This document shows, one piece after another, positions 1 through 8,543 of a stretch of DNA of 53,159 nucleotides; positions within the stretch are counted from its first letter, which is position 1, and every line of letters starts with the position of its first letter. The notes below the pieces were generated by a model that saw nothing but the letters and a program-made list of their open reading frames with translations, searched no databases and was not told the origin of the DNA. The translations under genes and the position numbers were made by a program. The stretch comes from Pseudaminobacter soli (ex Li et al. 2025) (lineage in GTDB: Bacteria; Pseudomonadota; Alphaproteobacteria; Rhizobiales; Rhizobiaceae): assembly GCF_003012705.1 (NCBI RefSeq), contig NZ_PXYL01000024.1, forward strand, positions 1 through 53,159, written 5' to 3'.

Positions 1-199
1 CAGGGTGTGGCTGGCCGCGCGAATGCGGAGGCGAACAAACCCAGGCAAGCGCATCGAACGGGCGGTCGAAGGACCGCAAGATTTACCTAAACGAGCGCGT
101 CCGACGACCGCCCGTCTTCCCAGGTTCCCTCATCCTGAGCTTGTCGAAGGATGACAATGGCCAGACGGTGAAAACCGGGCGTGGCAATGAATAGGTGCG

Positions 200-428
200 T
201 GCTTCGAGGCTCGCCCTGAGGGCGAGCACCTCAGCATGAGGGAAGTTGGCGCGGCACTTCAGAATGTGGGAGGCCAGCGCCAACCGTAGCCCTCATGGTG
301 AGGGTGAGGAATGGTGCGCGGAGCGCACGAAAAGCCAAAGATTTGGCTTTTCGAATGACGAACGCCCGGAGCCATAGCGGAGGGCCGAAGCCCGAAGGGC
401 GAGCCTCGAACCACGAGGGTGGGATGAA
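200..428. repeat. Palindromic intergenic repeat cluster
   Basis: The first 461 bases hold no convincing gene. A 14-base segment at 203-216 recurs inverted at 397-410. Inside are the inverted repeat 209-216/220-227 and two back-to-back hairpins: a 6-bp stem with 3-base loop at 314-328 and a perfect 12-bp stem with 2-base loop at 328-353. Such mosaics of nested palindromes are typical of degenerate extragenic repeats in mesorhizobia. Function is unknown; they lie just after the leftward catabolic operon and could act as transcript-end structures. Confidence 0.6.
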
Positions 429-461
429 GTGCGGCCCCCTCAAGGGGGAGGGAGCGCGTCC

Positions 462-1403
462 TCAATACGGCCAGTCGCCCTTCCCAAGCGCACGCACCGC
501 ATCGACGATGCGCGTAAAGCTTTCGCGCGCGCGGCCGACCGAGTGGCGGGCCCGCAGATAGCCATGCACCAGTCCCGGCTCGTCGAACCACCAGGCCTTG
601 CCGCCGGCAGCCAGGATGCGGTCGCGATAGTCGCGGCCGTCATCGGACAGCGGGTCACATTCGGCGGTGATGACGGCCGTCGGCGGCAGGCCGGAATAGT
701 CCGCATCGTTGAACGGGGCGAAGCTCACATCCTCCGAGATGTCACGCCCGCCGGCCCGCATGTCGCGATAATAGTCCATGTCGCGAACGCTCAGCAGCGG
801 GGCGTCGGAATGCGTGAGATAAGACCCCTGCCCGAGCTTACCGCCGAGGCCGGGATAGATCAGAACCTGGCCAATGGCCGCCCGGCTGTGACCGCGCGTG
901 GTGTGCGCCACGGCCGCCGCCAGATTGCCGCCGGCCGAGTCTCCGCACAGAACGATGGGCTGCGAATAGGTCTTGGCCGCCCATTCGAAGGCCGCCCGGC
1001 AGTCGTCATAGGCTGCAGGGTGGGTGTGCTCCGGCACCAGGCGGTAGTCGACCAACACCACCTCGTAGCCGCTGCGCTCGCAGATTTCGGCGCAGACGTC
1101 GTCATGGCTGTCGAGCCCGCCCAGGATAAAGCCGCCGCCGTGGAAATAGAGCACCACGGCCGCGTCGTTCGGCTCGACATTGCGATAGATGCGAACCGGG
1201 ATCTTGTGCGTCGGCGTTTCGACGGCGGAATCCGTCGCCGTCACGCTTGCAGGATAGCCGGCATGGAACTCGCGGCACATCCGGTCATAGGTGCGCCGCT
1301 GCTCTTCCACGCTGTGGTCGACCGCGTCCGGCGGATAGAAGCTGTTGGTGCGGTCGATGAAGGCCCAGGTCTCGGCATCGATCAGCTTGCTGTAGTCGGT
1401 CAT
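462..1403 (-). CDS. alpha/beta hydrolase (hormone-sensitive lipase family)
   Basis: A 313-residue cytoplasmic alpha/beta hydrolase. The oxyanion-hole HGGG is at residues 88-91, the nucleophile elbow GDSAG at 154-158 (Ser156), and the likely triad partners are Asp250 and His280. This is the bacterial HSL / family IV esterase layout, which hydrolyses short acyl esters. It is the last gene of a leftward run with CaiD, acyl-CoA synthetase and acyl-CoA dehydrogenase genes, 24 bases after caiD, so it probably acts on an ester or thioester in carnitine-type catabolism. No separate betainyl-CoA thioesterase is seen in the cluster, and this protein is one candidate, but the family does not normally cleave CoA thioesters. 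Family is certain, substrate unknown. Confidence 0.85.
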   Translation of the reverse strand: MTDYSKLIDAETWAFIDRTNSFYPPDAVDHSVEEQRRTYDRMCREFHAGYPASVTATDSAVETPTHKIPVRIYRNVEPNDAAVVLYFHGGGFILGGLDSHDDVCAEICERSGYEVVLVDYRLVPEHTHPAAYDDCRAAFEWAAKTYSQPIVLCGDSAGGNLAAAVAHTTRGHSRAAIGQVLIYPGLGGKLGQGSYLTHSDAPLLSVRDMDYYRDMRAGGRDISEDVSFAPFNDADYSGLPPTAVITAECDPLSDDGRDYRDRILAAGGKAWWFDEPGLVHGYLRARHSVGRARESFTRIVDAVRALGKGDWPY

Positions 1404-1427
1404 CGGTCGTCCTCCTGCACTGCTATG

Positions 1428-2210
1428 CTATTTGCCCTTCCACACCGGGTCGCGCTTTTCGGCAAACGCGCGAAAACCTTCCATGTTGTCTTCGGAGGCG
1501 TAGAGCTCGTCGACGGTGCGGAACTTGCGCTTGGTGATCCAGTTCATGGCGTCCTGGAACTCCATCGCCTCGGCCCTGCGGGCCACTTCCTTGATGGAGG
1601 CGAAGACCAGCGGCGGGCCGCCGGCGAGCAGGCGGGCGATCTCCCAGACACGGTCCTCCAGCTTGTCGGCCGGCAGCACCTCGTTGACGAGGCCCCAGCG
1701 ATGCGCTTCGGCCACGTCCATCCAGCGGCCGGTAAGCAGCAGGTCCATGGCGATGTGATAGGGAATGCGCTTGGGCAGTTTTATCGTCGCCGCATCGGCC
1801 AGCGTGCCGGCACGGATTTCCGGCAGCGCGAAGGAGGAATGCTCGGAGGCGTAGATGAGATCGCAGGACAGCGCGAGCTCGAAGCCGCCGCCCACCGCCA
1901 TGCCGTTGACGCAGGCGATAACCGGCTTGTTCATGTCGCGCAATTCCTGCAGGCCGGCAAAACCGCCCACGCCATAGTCGCCGTCAACCGCATCGCCATT
2001 GGCGGCGGCCTTGAGGTCCCAGCCGGCGGAGAAGAACTTTTCGCCGGCCGTCTTCACGATGCAAACGCGCAGTTCGGGATCGTCACGGAAGGCCTGGAAG
2101 GTCAGGCCCATCTGACGCGAGGTGGCAAGGTCGATCGCATTGGCCTTGGGCCTGTCGAGCGTGACTTCGAGAATGGCGCCTTCGCGCCGGGTTTTTACGA
2201 CATCGGACAT
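1428..2210 (-). CDS. caiD: Enoyl-CoA hydratase/isomerase, CaiD-type (crotonobetainyl-CoA hydratase)
   Basis: A 260-residue crotonase-fold protein of normal length. The oxyanion-hole segment AGWDL is at 62-66 and the second Gly-rich loop, VGGGFE, at 106-111. Glu111 and Glu131 sit where the two catalytic acids of hydratases lie. The sequence style around AGWDLKAA and the PEIRAGTLADA segment recalls CaiD, which hydrates crotonobetainyl-CoA to carnitinyl-CoA. It lies 21 bases after an acyl-CoA synthetase gene, and upstream come an acyl-CoA dehydrogenase and L-carnitine dehydrogenase, which fits the same pathway. Crotonase-family substrate calls from sequence alone are weak, so another branched enoyl-CoA remains possible. 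Confidence 0.75.
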   Translation of the reverse strand: MSDVVKTRREGAILEVTLDRPKANAIDLATSRQMGLTFQAFRDDPELRVCIVKTAGEKFFSAGWDLKAAANGDAVDGDYGVGGFAGLQELRDMNKPVIACVNGMAVGGGFELALSCDLIYASEHSSFALPEIRAGTLADAATIKLPKRIPYHIAMDLLLTGRWMDVAEAHRWGLVNEVLPADKLEDRVWEIARLLAGGPPLVFASIKEVARRAEAMEFQDAMNWITKRKFRTVDELYASEDNMEGFRAFAEKRDPVWKGK

Positions 2211-2231
2211 TTTGGAAACCTCCCTGGCGGC

Positions 2232-4358
2232 TCAGCCTTCGACTGAGACCGCAACCTTTTTCTCGTGGGAAGCGGCGGCTGCCGCTTCGCCTTCGTTGGT
2301 CACCAGAAGCGCGTCGGCGATCCATGCACCCTTGCCCTCGCCGCAGACGATCAGCGGGTTCACGTCGAGTTCCTCGATCGTGCCCGCGCGTTCCTGGACG
2401 AAGCGCGAAATGGCGAGGATCGCGTCCACCGCAGCCGACACATCGGCCTTGGCGCGGCCGCGATAGCCGTCGAGTAGCGGGTAGAGCCGCAGGCTCTTCA
2501 GCGCCGCCTCGACTTCGTCGCGCGATGCGGGCAGAAGCAGCGTGGCGCTGTCCTTGAGCAGTTCGACCAGCACGCCGCCGGTGCCAACGGTCATGACCGG
2601 GCCAAACAGCGCATCGCGCGTAACGCCGACGATCAGTTCGGCGACGCCGCCCTCCACCATGCGCTCGACATAGAGGCCGGTGCCGAGCGGCAGCAAAGTC
2701 TCGGCGGTCACCCGCACTTCTTCCGCAGACTTGAGGTTGAGTTTCACCGCACCGAGCTCGCTCTTGTGGGCGACACCCAGCGCCTTCAACGCAACGGGGA
2801 AGCCGAGCTTCTCGGCAGCCGCGACAGCCTCCGCGACGCTGGCCGCGCGCGCGCCCTGCGGCACTGCAAGACCGGCCGAACGCAGCAGCGCCTTGGCTTC
2901 GGCCTCGTCGGGCGTATTGCGGGCCGAACCGGCAGTCGAATTTGCATTCGACCCGATGGCACCACTTGCCGGACGCGCCCATGCCTCGCCGATAAATGCC
3001 GCCGCCTCGGCCGCATCCATCGCCTCGACGATGCCCTGCAGAGGTACGATGCCGCGCTTGAACAGCTCGGCGGCGTGCGCCTCGGTCACGTTTTCCAGCA
3101 TCGAGGCGACGATGGCGCCGCGTGCCTTGTTGGTCTTCACTGCGGACTTGAATGCGCGCACCGTCGGCCACCAGTCGGCATCCGAGCAGCGGTCGCCGCG
3201 CGGGAAGTCGAGCACCAGCATGTTGAGGTCGAACCCACCCGACACCATCGCGGTGAAGGTGTCGGTCATGGCCGGCTCGTTGGCCCAGATGAAGGTGTGG
3301 TAATCGAGCGGATTGGCCACCGCCACGAAGGAGCCGAGCGTCGATTTCACCCGCGACCAGTGCTCCTGGGTGAGCTTAGGGAAGCGCACCTTGCGGCCTT
3401 CCGCACTGTCGGCCATCACCGAGGCCTCGCCGCCCGAGCAGCTCATCGAGGACAGCGTGTAGCCAGGCAGCGGACCGAAGGCGTGCAGAACCTTCAGTGT
3501 CTCGAGGAAGGACGGGATCGAGTTGACCCGTGCAATGCCGAGGCGCTTGAGGAAGGCGTCGGACGAAGCGTCCGAGCCGGCGAGCGAGGCGGTGTGCGAC
3601 ACGGTCGCGGCGCGTGCCTGCTCGGAGCGGCCGACCTTCATGGCCACGATCGGCTTCTTCAGCTCGCGCGCCCGCGCCGCCAGCCGCTCGAAACCGTCGA
3701 CCTTGTCAAAACCCTCGATGTGCAGGCCAAGACAGGAAACGCGGTCGTCCTCGATCAGGCCGAGCGCCATTTCGGAAAGACCCGTCTGCGCCTGGTTGCC
3801 GGCCGTCATCAGGAAAGAGATCGGCAAACCGCGCTGCTGCATGGTGATGTTGCAGGCGATGTTGGACGACTGCGTGATGATCGCCACGCCGCGCGTGCCG
3901 GGCTCCAGCCGCTGGCCGCCATGCTGGTCGGGCCACAGAAGCGCGCCGTCGGCATAGTTGATGAGGCCGTAGCAGTTCGGCCCGATGACAGGCATGGAGC
4001 CCGCCGCCGCGACCAGCTCGGCCTGCAGCCGCTCGCCGTCGTCATCGTCTGCGCCGGCTTCGAGGAAGCCCGAGGCGAAGCAGATCGCCCCGCCAGCACC
4101 ACGTTCGGAAAGTTCGCGCACGATATCGATGGTGGCGAAGCGGTTGACGCCGATGAAGACGGCGTCGGGCGCGCCCGGCAGGTCGGCGACGGAGGTGTAG
4201 GCCTTCACGCCCTCCACCTCGTCGCGCTTGGGGTGCACCGGCCAGATGTCGCCGGCAAAGCCCATTTTCAGCGATTGCTTGACGACGTTGGGCGCAAACG
4301 AGCCGCCGCCGATGACCGCAATCGATTTCGGACGCAGGAGCCGTTCAAGACGCAGCAT
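2232..4358 (-). CDS. Acyl-CoA synthetase, ADP/NDP-forming, fused alpha-beta type
   Basis: A 708-residue fused protein. Residues 1-130 form a CoA-binding Rossmann domain (IAVIGGGSFAPN), about 150-450 the succinyl-CoA ligase-like domains, and about 485-700 an ATP-grasp domain. His255 in the SHTASLAGSD motif is the expected phosphohistidine. Such enzymes interconvert acid + ATP + CoA with acyl-CoA + ADP + Pi. It lies between acyl-CoA dehydrogenase (3-base gap) and caiD, so it probably activates gamma-butyrobetaine, crotonobetaine or carnitine to CoA thioesters, the step done by AMP-forming CaiC in enterics. It could also run backwards, taking betainyl-CoA to betaine with ATP gain. Family is sure; substrate and direction are inferred. 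Confidence 0.85.
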   Translation of the reverse strand: MLRLERLLRPKSIAVIGGGSFAPNVVKQSLKMGFAGDIWPVHPKRDEVEGVKAYTSVADLPGAPDAVFIGVNRFATIDIVRELSERGAGGAICFASGFLEAGADDDDGERLQAELVAAAGSMPVIGPNCYGLINYADGALLWPDQHGGQRLEPGTRGVAIITQSSNIACNITMQQRGLPISFLMTAGNQAQTGLSEMALGLIEDDRVSCLGLHIEGFDKVDGFERLAARARELKKPIVAMKVGRSEQARAATVSHTASLAGSDASSDAFLKRLGIARVNSIPSFLETLKVLHAFGPLPGYTLSSMSCSGGEASVMADSAEGRKVRFPKLTQEHWSRVKSTLGSFVAVANPLDYHTFIWANEPAMTDTFTAMVSGGFDLNMLVLDFPRGDRCSDADWWPTVRAFKSAVKTNKARGAIVASMLENVTEAHAAELFKRGIVPLQGIVEAMDAAEAAAFIGEAWARPASGAIGSNANSTAGSARNTPDEAEAKALLRSAGLAVPQGARAASVAEAVAAAEKLGFPVALKALGVAHKSELGAVKLNLKSAEEVRVTAETLLPLGTGLYVERMVEGGVAELIVGVTRDALFGPVMTVGTGGVLVELLKDSATLLLPASRDEVEAALKSLRLYPLLDGYRGRAKADVSAAVDAILAISRFVQERAGTIEELDVNPLIVCGEGKGAWIADALLVTNEGEAAAAASHEKKVAVSVEG

Positions 4359-4361
4359 GGC

Positions 4362-5525
4362 TCAGCCTCCCACGGCGCGCAGCAGCGCGCGGCTGATGAT
4401 GTGACGCTGGATTTCCGACGTTCCTTCCCAGATGCGCTCGACGCGGGCGTCGCGCCAGATGCGCTCCAGCGGCAGGTCGTCCATCAGGCCCATGCCACCA
4501 TGGATCTGGATCGCCTCGTCGGCGATGAAGGCCAGAACCTCGGTGGCCTTGAGCTTGGCCATGGCCATGTCCTGGTCGGTCACGGTGCCCTGGTCATATT
4601 TCCAGCCGGCTTCGCGGGTGAGCAGCTCCGCCGCCTTCAGCTCCGTCGCCATGTCGGCCAGCTTGAAGGAAACGCCCTGGAACTTGCCGATCTGCTGGCC
4701 GAACTGCTCGCGCTGCGCGGCATATTCGATGGCATGGCCAAGCGCGCGCTCGGCACGTCCGAGGCAGGTCGAGGCGACCTGCAGGCGGGTTGCGCCGAGC
4801 CAGCTGTTGGCGACCTCAAAGCCCTTGTGTACCTCGCCCAGCACCTGGCTCTTGGGCAGGCGGCAATTGTCGAACTCGAGGATGGCGTTGGTATAGCCGC
4901 GATGCGAGACGTTGCGGTAGCCGTCACGCACATTGAAGCCCGGCGTGCCCTTGTCGACGAAGAAAGCGGTGATCTTCTTGCGCTTGCCGCGCGGGGAATC
5001 CTCCTCGCCCGATGCCATGAAGACGATGGCGAAATCGGCGATGTCGGCGTGGCTGATGAAATGCTTGGTGCCGTTAAGGACAAAATCGTCGCCGTCCTGC
5101 ACGGCGCTCGCCTTCATGCCGCGCAGATCCGAACCGGCGCCCGGCTCGGTCATGGCCAGGCAGTCCCACTTCTCGCCGCGAATGCAGGGATAGAGGTACC
5201 TTTCCTTCTGGTCGTCGGTGCCGGCGAGCAGGATGTTGGACGGGCGCGCCACGCAGGTCCAGTGCAGCGCATAGTTGGCGCGGCCGAGTTCCTTTTCGTA
5301 GAGCAGCCACGACACCGTATCGAGGCCCGCGCCGCCGACTTCGGCTGGCATGTTAGCGGCGTAGAGACCGGCCTCGATCGCCTTGGCCTTGATCTCCTCG
5401 ATCAGCTCACGGCGCAGATGCCCGGTGCGTTCGACTTCCGCTTCATGCGGGTAGAGTTCGTTTTCGACAAAGGCCCGCGTCGTGTCGACGATCAGGCGCT
5501 GTTCTTCGGTAAGCCCGAAATCCAT
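4362..5525 (-). CDS. Acyl-CoA dehydrogenase (probable gamma-butyrobetainyl-CoA dehydrogenase)
   Basis: A 387-residue FAD-dependent acyl-CoA dehydrogenase of standard length. The flavin-binding motif CLAMTEPGAGSD lies near residue 143-154, and Glu367 in WEGTSEIQ is the expected catalytic base. Electrons would pass to electron-transfer flavoprotein. It begins a four-gene leftward run (dehydrogenase, ADP-forming synthetase, CaiD, hydrolase) and is followed by only 3 bases before the next gene. In a carnitine setting the natural substrate is gamma-butyrobetainyl-CoA, giving crotonobetainyl-CoA. A role with other short or branched acyl-CoAs cannot be excluded. The start is preceded by GGGAGG-like ribosome-binding sequence on the minus strand. 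Confidence 0.85.
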   Translation of the reverse strand: MDFGLTEEQRLIVDTTRAFVENELYPHEAEVERTGHLRRELIEEIKAKAIEAGLYAANMPAEVGGAGLDTVSWLLYEKELGRANYALHWTCVARPSNILLAGTDDQKERYLYPCIRGEKWDCLAMTEPGAGSDLRGMKASAVQDGDDFVLNGTKHFISHADIADFAIVFMASGEEDSPRGKRKKITAFFVDKGTPGFNVRDGYRNVSHRGYTNAILEFDNCRLPKSQVLGEVHKGFEVANSWLGATRLQVASTCLGRAERALGHAIEYAAQREQFGQQIGKFQGVSFKLADMATELKAAELLTREAGWKYDQGTVTDQDMAMAKLKATEVLAFIADEAIQIHGGMGLMDDLPLERIWRDARVERIWEGTSEIQRHIISRALLRAVGG

Positions 5526-5582
5526 GATTTACCTCCCATGCAAGTGGCTCGGTACAGCCACCTTGAATTCGACCCCCACTCC

Positions 5583-5760
5583 GGTTTGCTTCGCAAACCA
5601 CCTCTCCCCCCCGGGGGAGAGGAAGGGCGTTTCAGCCGCATTCGCTACGCCAATCGCCCCCTCTGCGGATCACGAGACGAACGCTCGTGCCGCAGGTCTT
5701 TCCTCTCCCCCATCGGTCGAGTGAGAGGCGTCGCAAAGCGCGACGGAGTGGGGCCGAAAT
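5583..5760. repeat. GC-rich palindromic repeat between two catabolic genes
   Basis: The 251-base gap between the carnitine dehydrogenase and acyl-CoA dehydrogenase genes contains adjacent hairpins: a 7-bp stem with 3-base loop at 5583-5599 and a 10-bp stem (CCTCTCCCCC) with 2-base loop at 5601-5622. A second CCTCTCCCC run near 5702 follows. It is another extragenic palindromic element. It splits the cluster into two transcription segments or attenuates the downstream part. Confidence 0.55.
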
Positions 5761-5776
5761 GACAGCGACACAAACC

Positions 5777-6865
5777 TTACGCTGCGGTTTTCCTCTTCAC
5801 CGCAGCCGCCTTCTTCACCGGCTTCTCTGCCTTTGCCTTCGCGGCAGCCTTGGAAACCGGCTTCTTGGCGGCCAGCTTGGCGAGGCGCTTGGTGTAGTCG
5901 TTGTGCAGTTCACCAGCGCCCCAGCCCTTGCCCTTGTTCTGCTTGCCCAGCGCTTCCATGATAGCGACGAGGTTGTCGTCGCGGATCTTTTCCAGCTCAC
6001 GGATCGACCATTTGTCGGACTGCTCGTCGGACTGGCCGGCAATGAGATCGACCAGCTCGTCATTGAACTCCGGCACGTCCATCAGCTTGGTCCACGGCCA
6101 GGACAGGCACGGACCGAACTGGGCCATGAAGTGGCGCATGCCCGCTTCGCCGCCGGCGATGCGATAGACCTGGAACATGCCCATCTGCGCCCAGCGCAGG
6201 CCGAAGGAGTAGCGCATGATGTCGTCGAGTTCCTCGACCGAGCAGATGCCGTCCTTGATCAGCCACAGCGCTTCGCGCCATGCGGCTTCCAGCAGGCGGT
6301 CGCCGACGAAGGCCTCGATCTCCTTGCGGATCACCACCGGCTTCATGCCGATGGAGGCGTAAAGCTCGCGCGCCTTCTCGACGAAGGCAGGCGTGGTCTT
6401 CTCGCCGCCGACGATCTCGACCAGCGGCAGGAGATAGACCGGGTTGAACGGATGGCCGACGACCAGGCGCTCCGGATGCTTCAGCGCCGGCTGCATATCG
6501 GTCGGCTTGATGCCCGAGGTGGACGAGCCGATCAGCGCATCGGCCGGGGCATGGGCGTCGATCTCGGCCAGCACCTTGTGCTTGATGTCGAGCCGCTCCG
6601 GCACGCTTTCCTGGATGAAGTCGGCGCCCGTCACCGCCTCGGCGATGGTCTTGGCGAAGGTCAGCTTGCCTTCCTGGGGCAGGCCGCCGGGCAGCATCTG
6701 CTTGTAGGCGCGGCGCGCGCCCTTCATCACCTCGTCGACCTTGCGCGAGGCCTCCGGATCGGGATCGTAGATCGCGACGTCGATGCCATTAAGCAACAGA
6801 CGCGCGACCCAGCCCGCGCCAATGACTCCGCCGCCGATGGCGGCTGCTTTCTTGATACTGCTCAT
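5777..6865 (-). CDS. lcdH: L-carnitine dehydrogenase
   Basis: A 362-residue member of the 3-hydroxyacyl-CoA dehydrogenase superfamily. The NAD-binding motif GGGVIGAGW is at residues 11-19, and ESVPERLDIK and the GHPFNPVYLLPLVE segment are hallmarks of carnitine dehydrogenase, which oxidises L-carnitine to 3-dehydrocarnitine with NAD+. The catalytic core is about 320 residues. Here a Lys/Ala-rich tail of about 40 residues (repeats such as KKAAA) follows, and there is no fused thioesterase domain as found in some rhizobial homologues. The start overlaps the end of the HD-domain gene by 4 bases, so the two are co-translated. Downstream product use by the BKACE enzyme supports the assignment. Confidence 0.88.
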   Translation of the reverse strand: MSSIKKAAAIGGGVIGAGWVARLLLNGIDVAIYDPDPEASRKVDEVMKGARRAYKQMLPGGLPQEGKLTFAKTIAEAVTGADFIQESVPERLDIKHKVLAEIDAHAPADALIGSSTSGIKPTDMQPALKHPERLVVGHPFNPVYLLPLVEIVGGEKTTPAFVEKARELYASIGMKPVVIRKEIEAFVGDRLLEAAWREALWLIKDGICSVEELDDIMRYSFGLRWAQMGMFQVYRIAGGEAGMRHFMAQFGPCLSWPWTKLMDVPEFNDELVDLIAGQSDEQSDKWSIRELEKIRDDNLVAIMEALGKQNKGKGWGAGELHNDYTKRLAKLAAKKPVSKAAAKAKAEKPVKKAAAVKRKTAA

Positions 6866-7491
6866 GCGGATGCTCCGGCTCTTTGGCTGGCTATTTCAGG
6901 ATTGACGAGCGCGACGCGCTCGCCGACGCGGATGACCGCGGGATCGTAGGCCTGGCGGGAGAATACCTTCTCCACCATGGGCCGGAAGAAATCGAGCGGC
7001 AGGGTTTCGTAGTCAGGGTCGAAGCTCGACTGGTCCCACCGCTCGCAGAACTGGTCGCAGTCGTCGTAGTAGGGATGCCCGGCAAACTTATCGCGCGCAT
7101 GGCGATTGCCGCCGACGTGATGCGCGTAATAGAGGCGCTGGAAATCCCCGTGCTTCTCGACCACCCAGTGGCATTGTTCGCGAACGAACGGCCGCAGGAT
7201 CGCGGCCGCATATTCGTCGTGGTTGTAGGGCGCGTAGATGTCGCCGATGTCGTGCAGGAGCGCGCAGACGATCCAGTCGTCGTCGGCGCCATCGAGCCAG
7301 GCGCGGGTGGCCGCCTGGACAGAGTGGCCAAGCCGGGTGACCTTGTAGCCCGACAGGCTCTCATCGAGCTTTACGAGCGCGTCGAGAAGGCGCCCACCGG
7401 TCCTGACGGCGAACTCGATCTCATGCTCGTTGAGGAAGGCGTAGTCCTCGCGGTCGCCATCCTTCATCGCCGTGAACTTAACCGTTTCCAT
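6862..7491 (-). CDS. HD-domain protein, probable PhnZ/TmpB-like mixed-valent di-iron oxygenase
   Basis: A 209-residue single-domain HD protein. The six expected metal ligands of the PhnZ/TmpB/MIOX-type oxygenases are present in order: His56 (LGHSVQ), His80-Asp81 (LLHDIGD), His91 (YNHDEYA), His114 (VEKHGDF) and Asp153 (ERWDQ). These enzymes use an Fe(II)/Fe(III) pair and O2 to cleave C-P or C-C bonds. The residues I remember as binding the phosphonate in PhnZ (His62, Lys108, Arg158) align with Asp84, Gln118 and Glu150, so phosphonate is unlikely. The gene sits between BKACE and lcdH, overlapping lcdH by 4 bases, so a trimethylammonium substrate is plausible. A phosphohydrolase role is the alternative. 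Confidence 0.8.
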   Translation of the reverse strand: METVKFTAMKDGDREDYAFLNEHEIEFAVRTGGRLLDALVKLDESLSGYKVTRLGHSVQAATRAWLDGADDDWIVCALLHDIGDIYAPYNHDEYAAAILRPFVREQCHWVVEKHGDFQRLYYAHHVGGNRHARDKFAGHPYYDDCDQFCERWDQSSFDPDYETLPLDFFRPMVEKVFSRQAYDPAVIRVGERVALVNPEIASQRAGASA

Positions 7492-7530
7492 GGCGTCTCC
7501 TCCCTTCTCCGCCTGGAAGCCCTTGCCGGG

Positions 7531-8448
7531 TTATGCCGGCAAAGGCGCACGCTTGGTGAGGTTCAGCTTCTGGCGCACTTCCTCCGGCCCGATCACACGG
7601 GCGCCCATGCGCTCGATGATGCCGACTGCGCGATCGACCAACTGCGCGTTGGTCGCCAGCACGCCCTTGTCGAGCCACAGATTGTCCTCGAGGCCGACGC
7701 GGACATTGCCGCCGGCAATCACTGCGGCCGCGGCATAGGCCATCTGGTTGCGGCCGAGCGAGAAGGCCGACCAGTTCCAGTCCGACGGCACGTTGTTGAC
7801 CATGGCCATGAAGGTGTTGAGGTCGTCCGGCGCACCCCACGGAACGCCCATGCAGAGCTGGACCAGCGCGTCGGGCTTCAGCACGCCTTCCTTGACCAGC
7901 TCCTTGGCGAACCAGAGATGGCCGGTGTCGAAGGCCTCGATCTCGGGCTTCACCCCCAGCTCGGTCATCATGCCGCCCATGGCGCGCAGCATGCCGGGCG
8001 TGTTGGTCATGACATAGTCGGCTTCATTGAAGTTCATAGTGCCGCAGTCGAGCGTGCAGATTTCCGGCAGGCACTGGCGCACATGCTCCATGCGGTTCGA
8101 GGCGCCGCCCATGTCGGTGCCCTGCTCCCTCAGCGGCAGCGGCGACTCGACCGGACCGAACACCATGTCGCCGCCCATGCCGGCGGTGAGGTTCAGCACC
8201 ACGTCGACATTGGCGTCGCGGATGCGCTCGGTCACTTCGCGGTAGAGATGGACGTCGCGGCGCGGCTTGCCGGTCTCGGGGTCGCGGACGTGGCAGTGGA
8301 CGATTGCGGCGCCGGCCTTGGCCGCATCGATGGCCGATTCGGCGATCTGCTTGGGCGAGCGGGGCACGTGCGGGCTGCGGTCCTGCGTTCCGCCCGAGCC
8401 GGTCACGGCACAGGTGATGAAGACCTCGCGGTTCATGGAAAGCGGCAT
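7531..8448 (-). CDS. BKACE-family 3-dehydrocarnitine cleavage enzyme
   Basis: A 305-residue beta-keto acid cleavage enzyme (DUF849, TIM barrel, Zn2+). The N-terminus FITCAVTGSG and the metal-binding VHCHVRDP motif (His51, His53) are diagnostic. Family members condense a beta-keto acid with acetyl-CoA and split off acetoacetate. Next to L-carnitine dehydrogenase the substrate should be 3-dehydrocarnitine, giving betainyl-CoA plus acetoacetate. I place the start at 8448 because GGAGG lies 5 bases upstream; 8436 is an in-frame alternative, and the open frame further upstream runs into the intergenic region. It is the first gene of the leftward BKACE - HD - lcdH operon, divergent from its likely regulator. 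Confidence 0.88.
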   Translation of the reverse strand: MPLSMNREVFITCAVTGSGGTQDRSPHVPRSPKQIAESAIDAAKAGAAIVHCHVRDPETGKPRRDVHLYREVTERIRDANVDVVLNLTAGMGGDMVFGPVESPLPLREQGTDMGGASNRMEHVRQCLPEICTLDCGTMNFNEADYVMTNTPGMLRAMGGMMTELGVKPEIEAFDTGHLWFAKELVKEGVLKPDALVQLCMGVPWGAPDDLNTFMAMVNNVPSDWNWSAFSLGRNQMAYAAAAVIAGGNVRVGLEDNLWLDKGVLATNAQLVDRAVGIIERMGARVIGPEEVRQKLNLTKRAPLPA

Positions 8449-8543
8449 AAATTCCTCCAGTCGATCGGCGCGTCTGCCACCCGGTTGCTCAAGCCCCGGA
8501 TATCGCGCCGTTCCTCCATCGCGATCATTGCCTCCCTTGCGCG

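Noticed and set aside
429-2246. Long rightward open frame of about 600 codons opposite the hydrolase and caiD genes
   Set aside because: It is antisense to two clear enzyme genes, is Arg/His/Gly-rich with no domain, and arises from high third-position GC.
2766-5762. Rightward open frame of nearly 1000 codons
   Set aside because: It is opposite the acyl-CoA synthetase and dehydrogenase genes and shows only composition-driven residues.
6862-7491. HD protein as a simple (p)ppGpp or nucleotide phosphohydrolase
   Set aside because: The six-ligand pattern and order fit the di-iron oxygenase group better, and no synthetase or nucleotide-related neighbour is present; it stays as the alternative.
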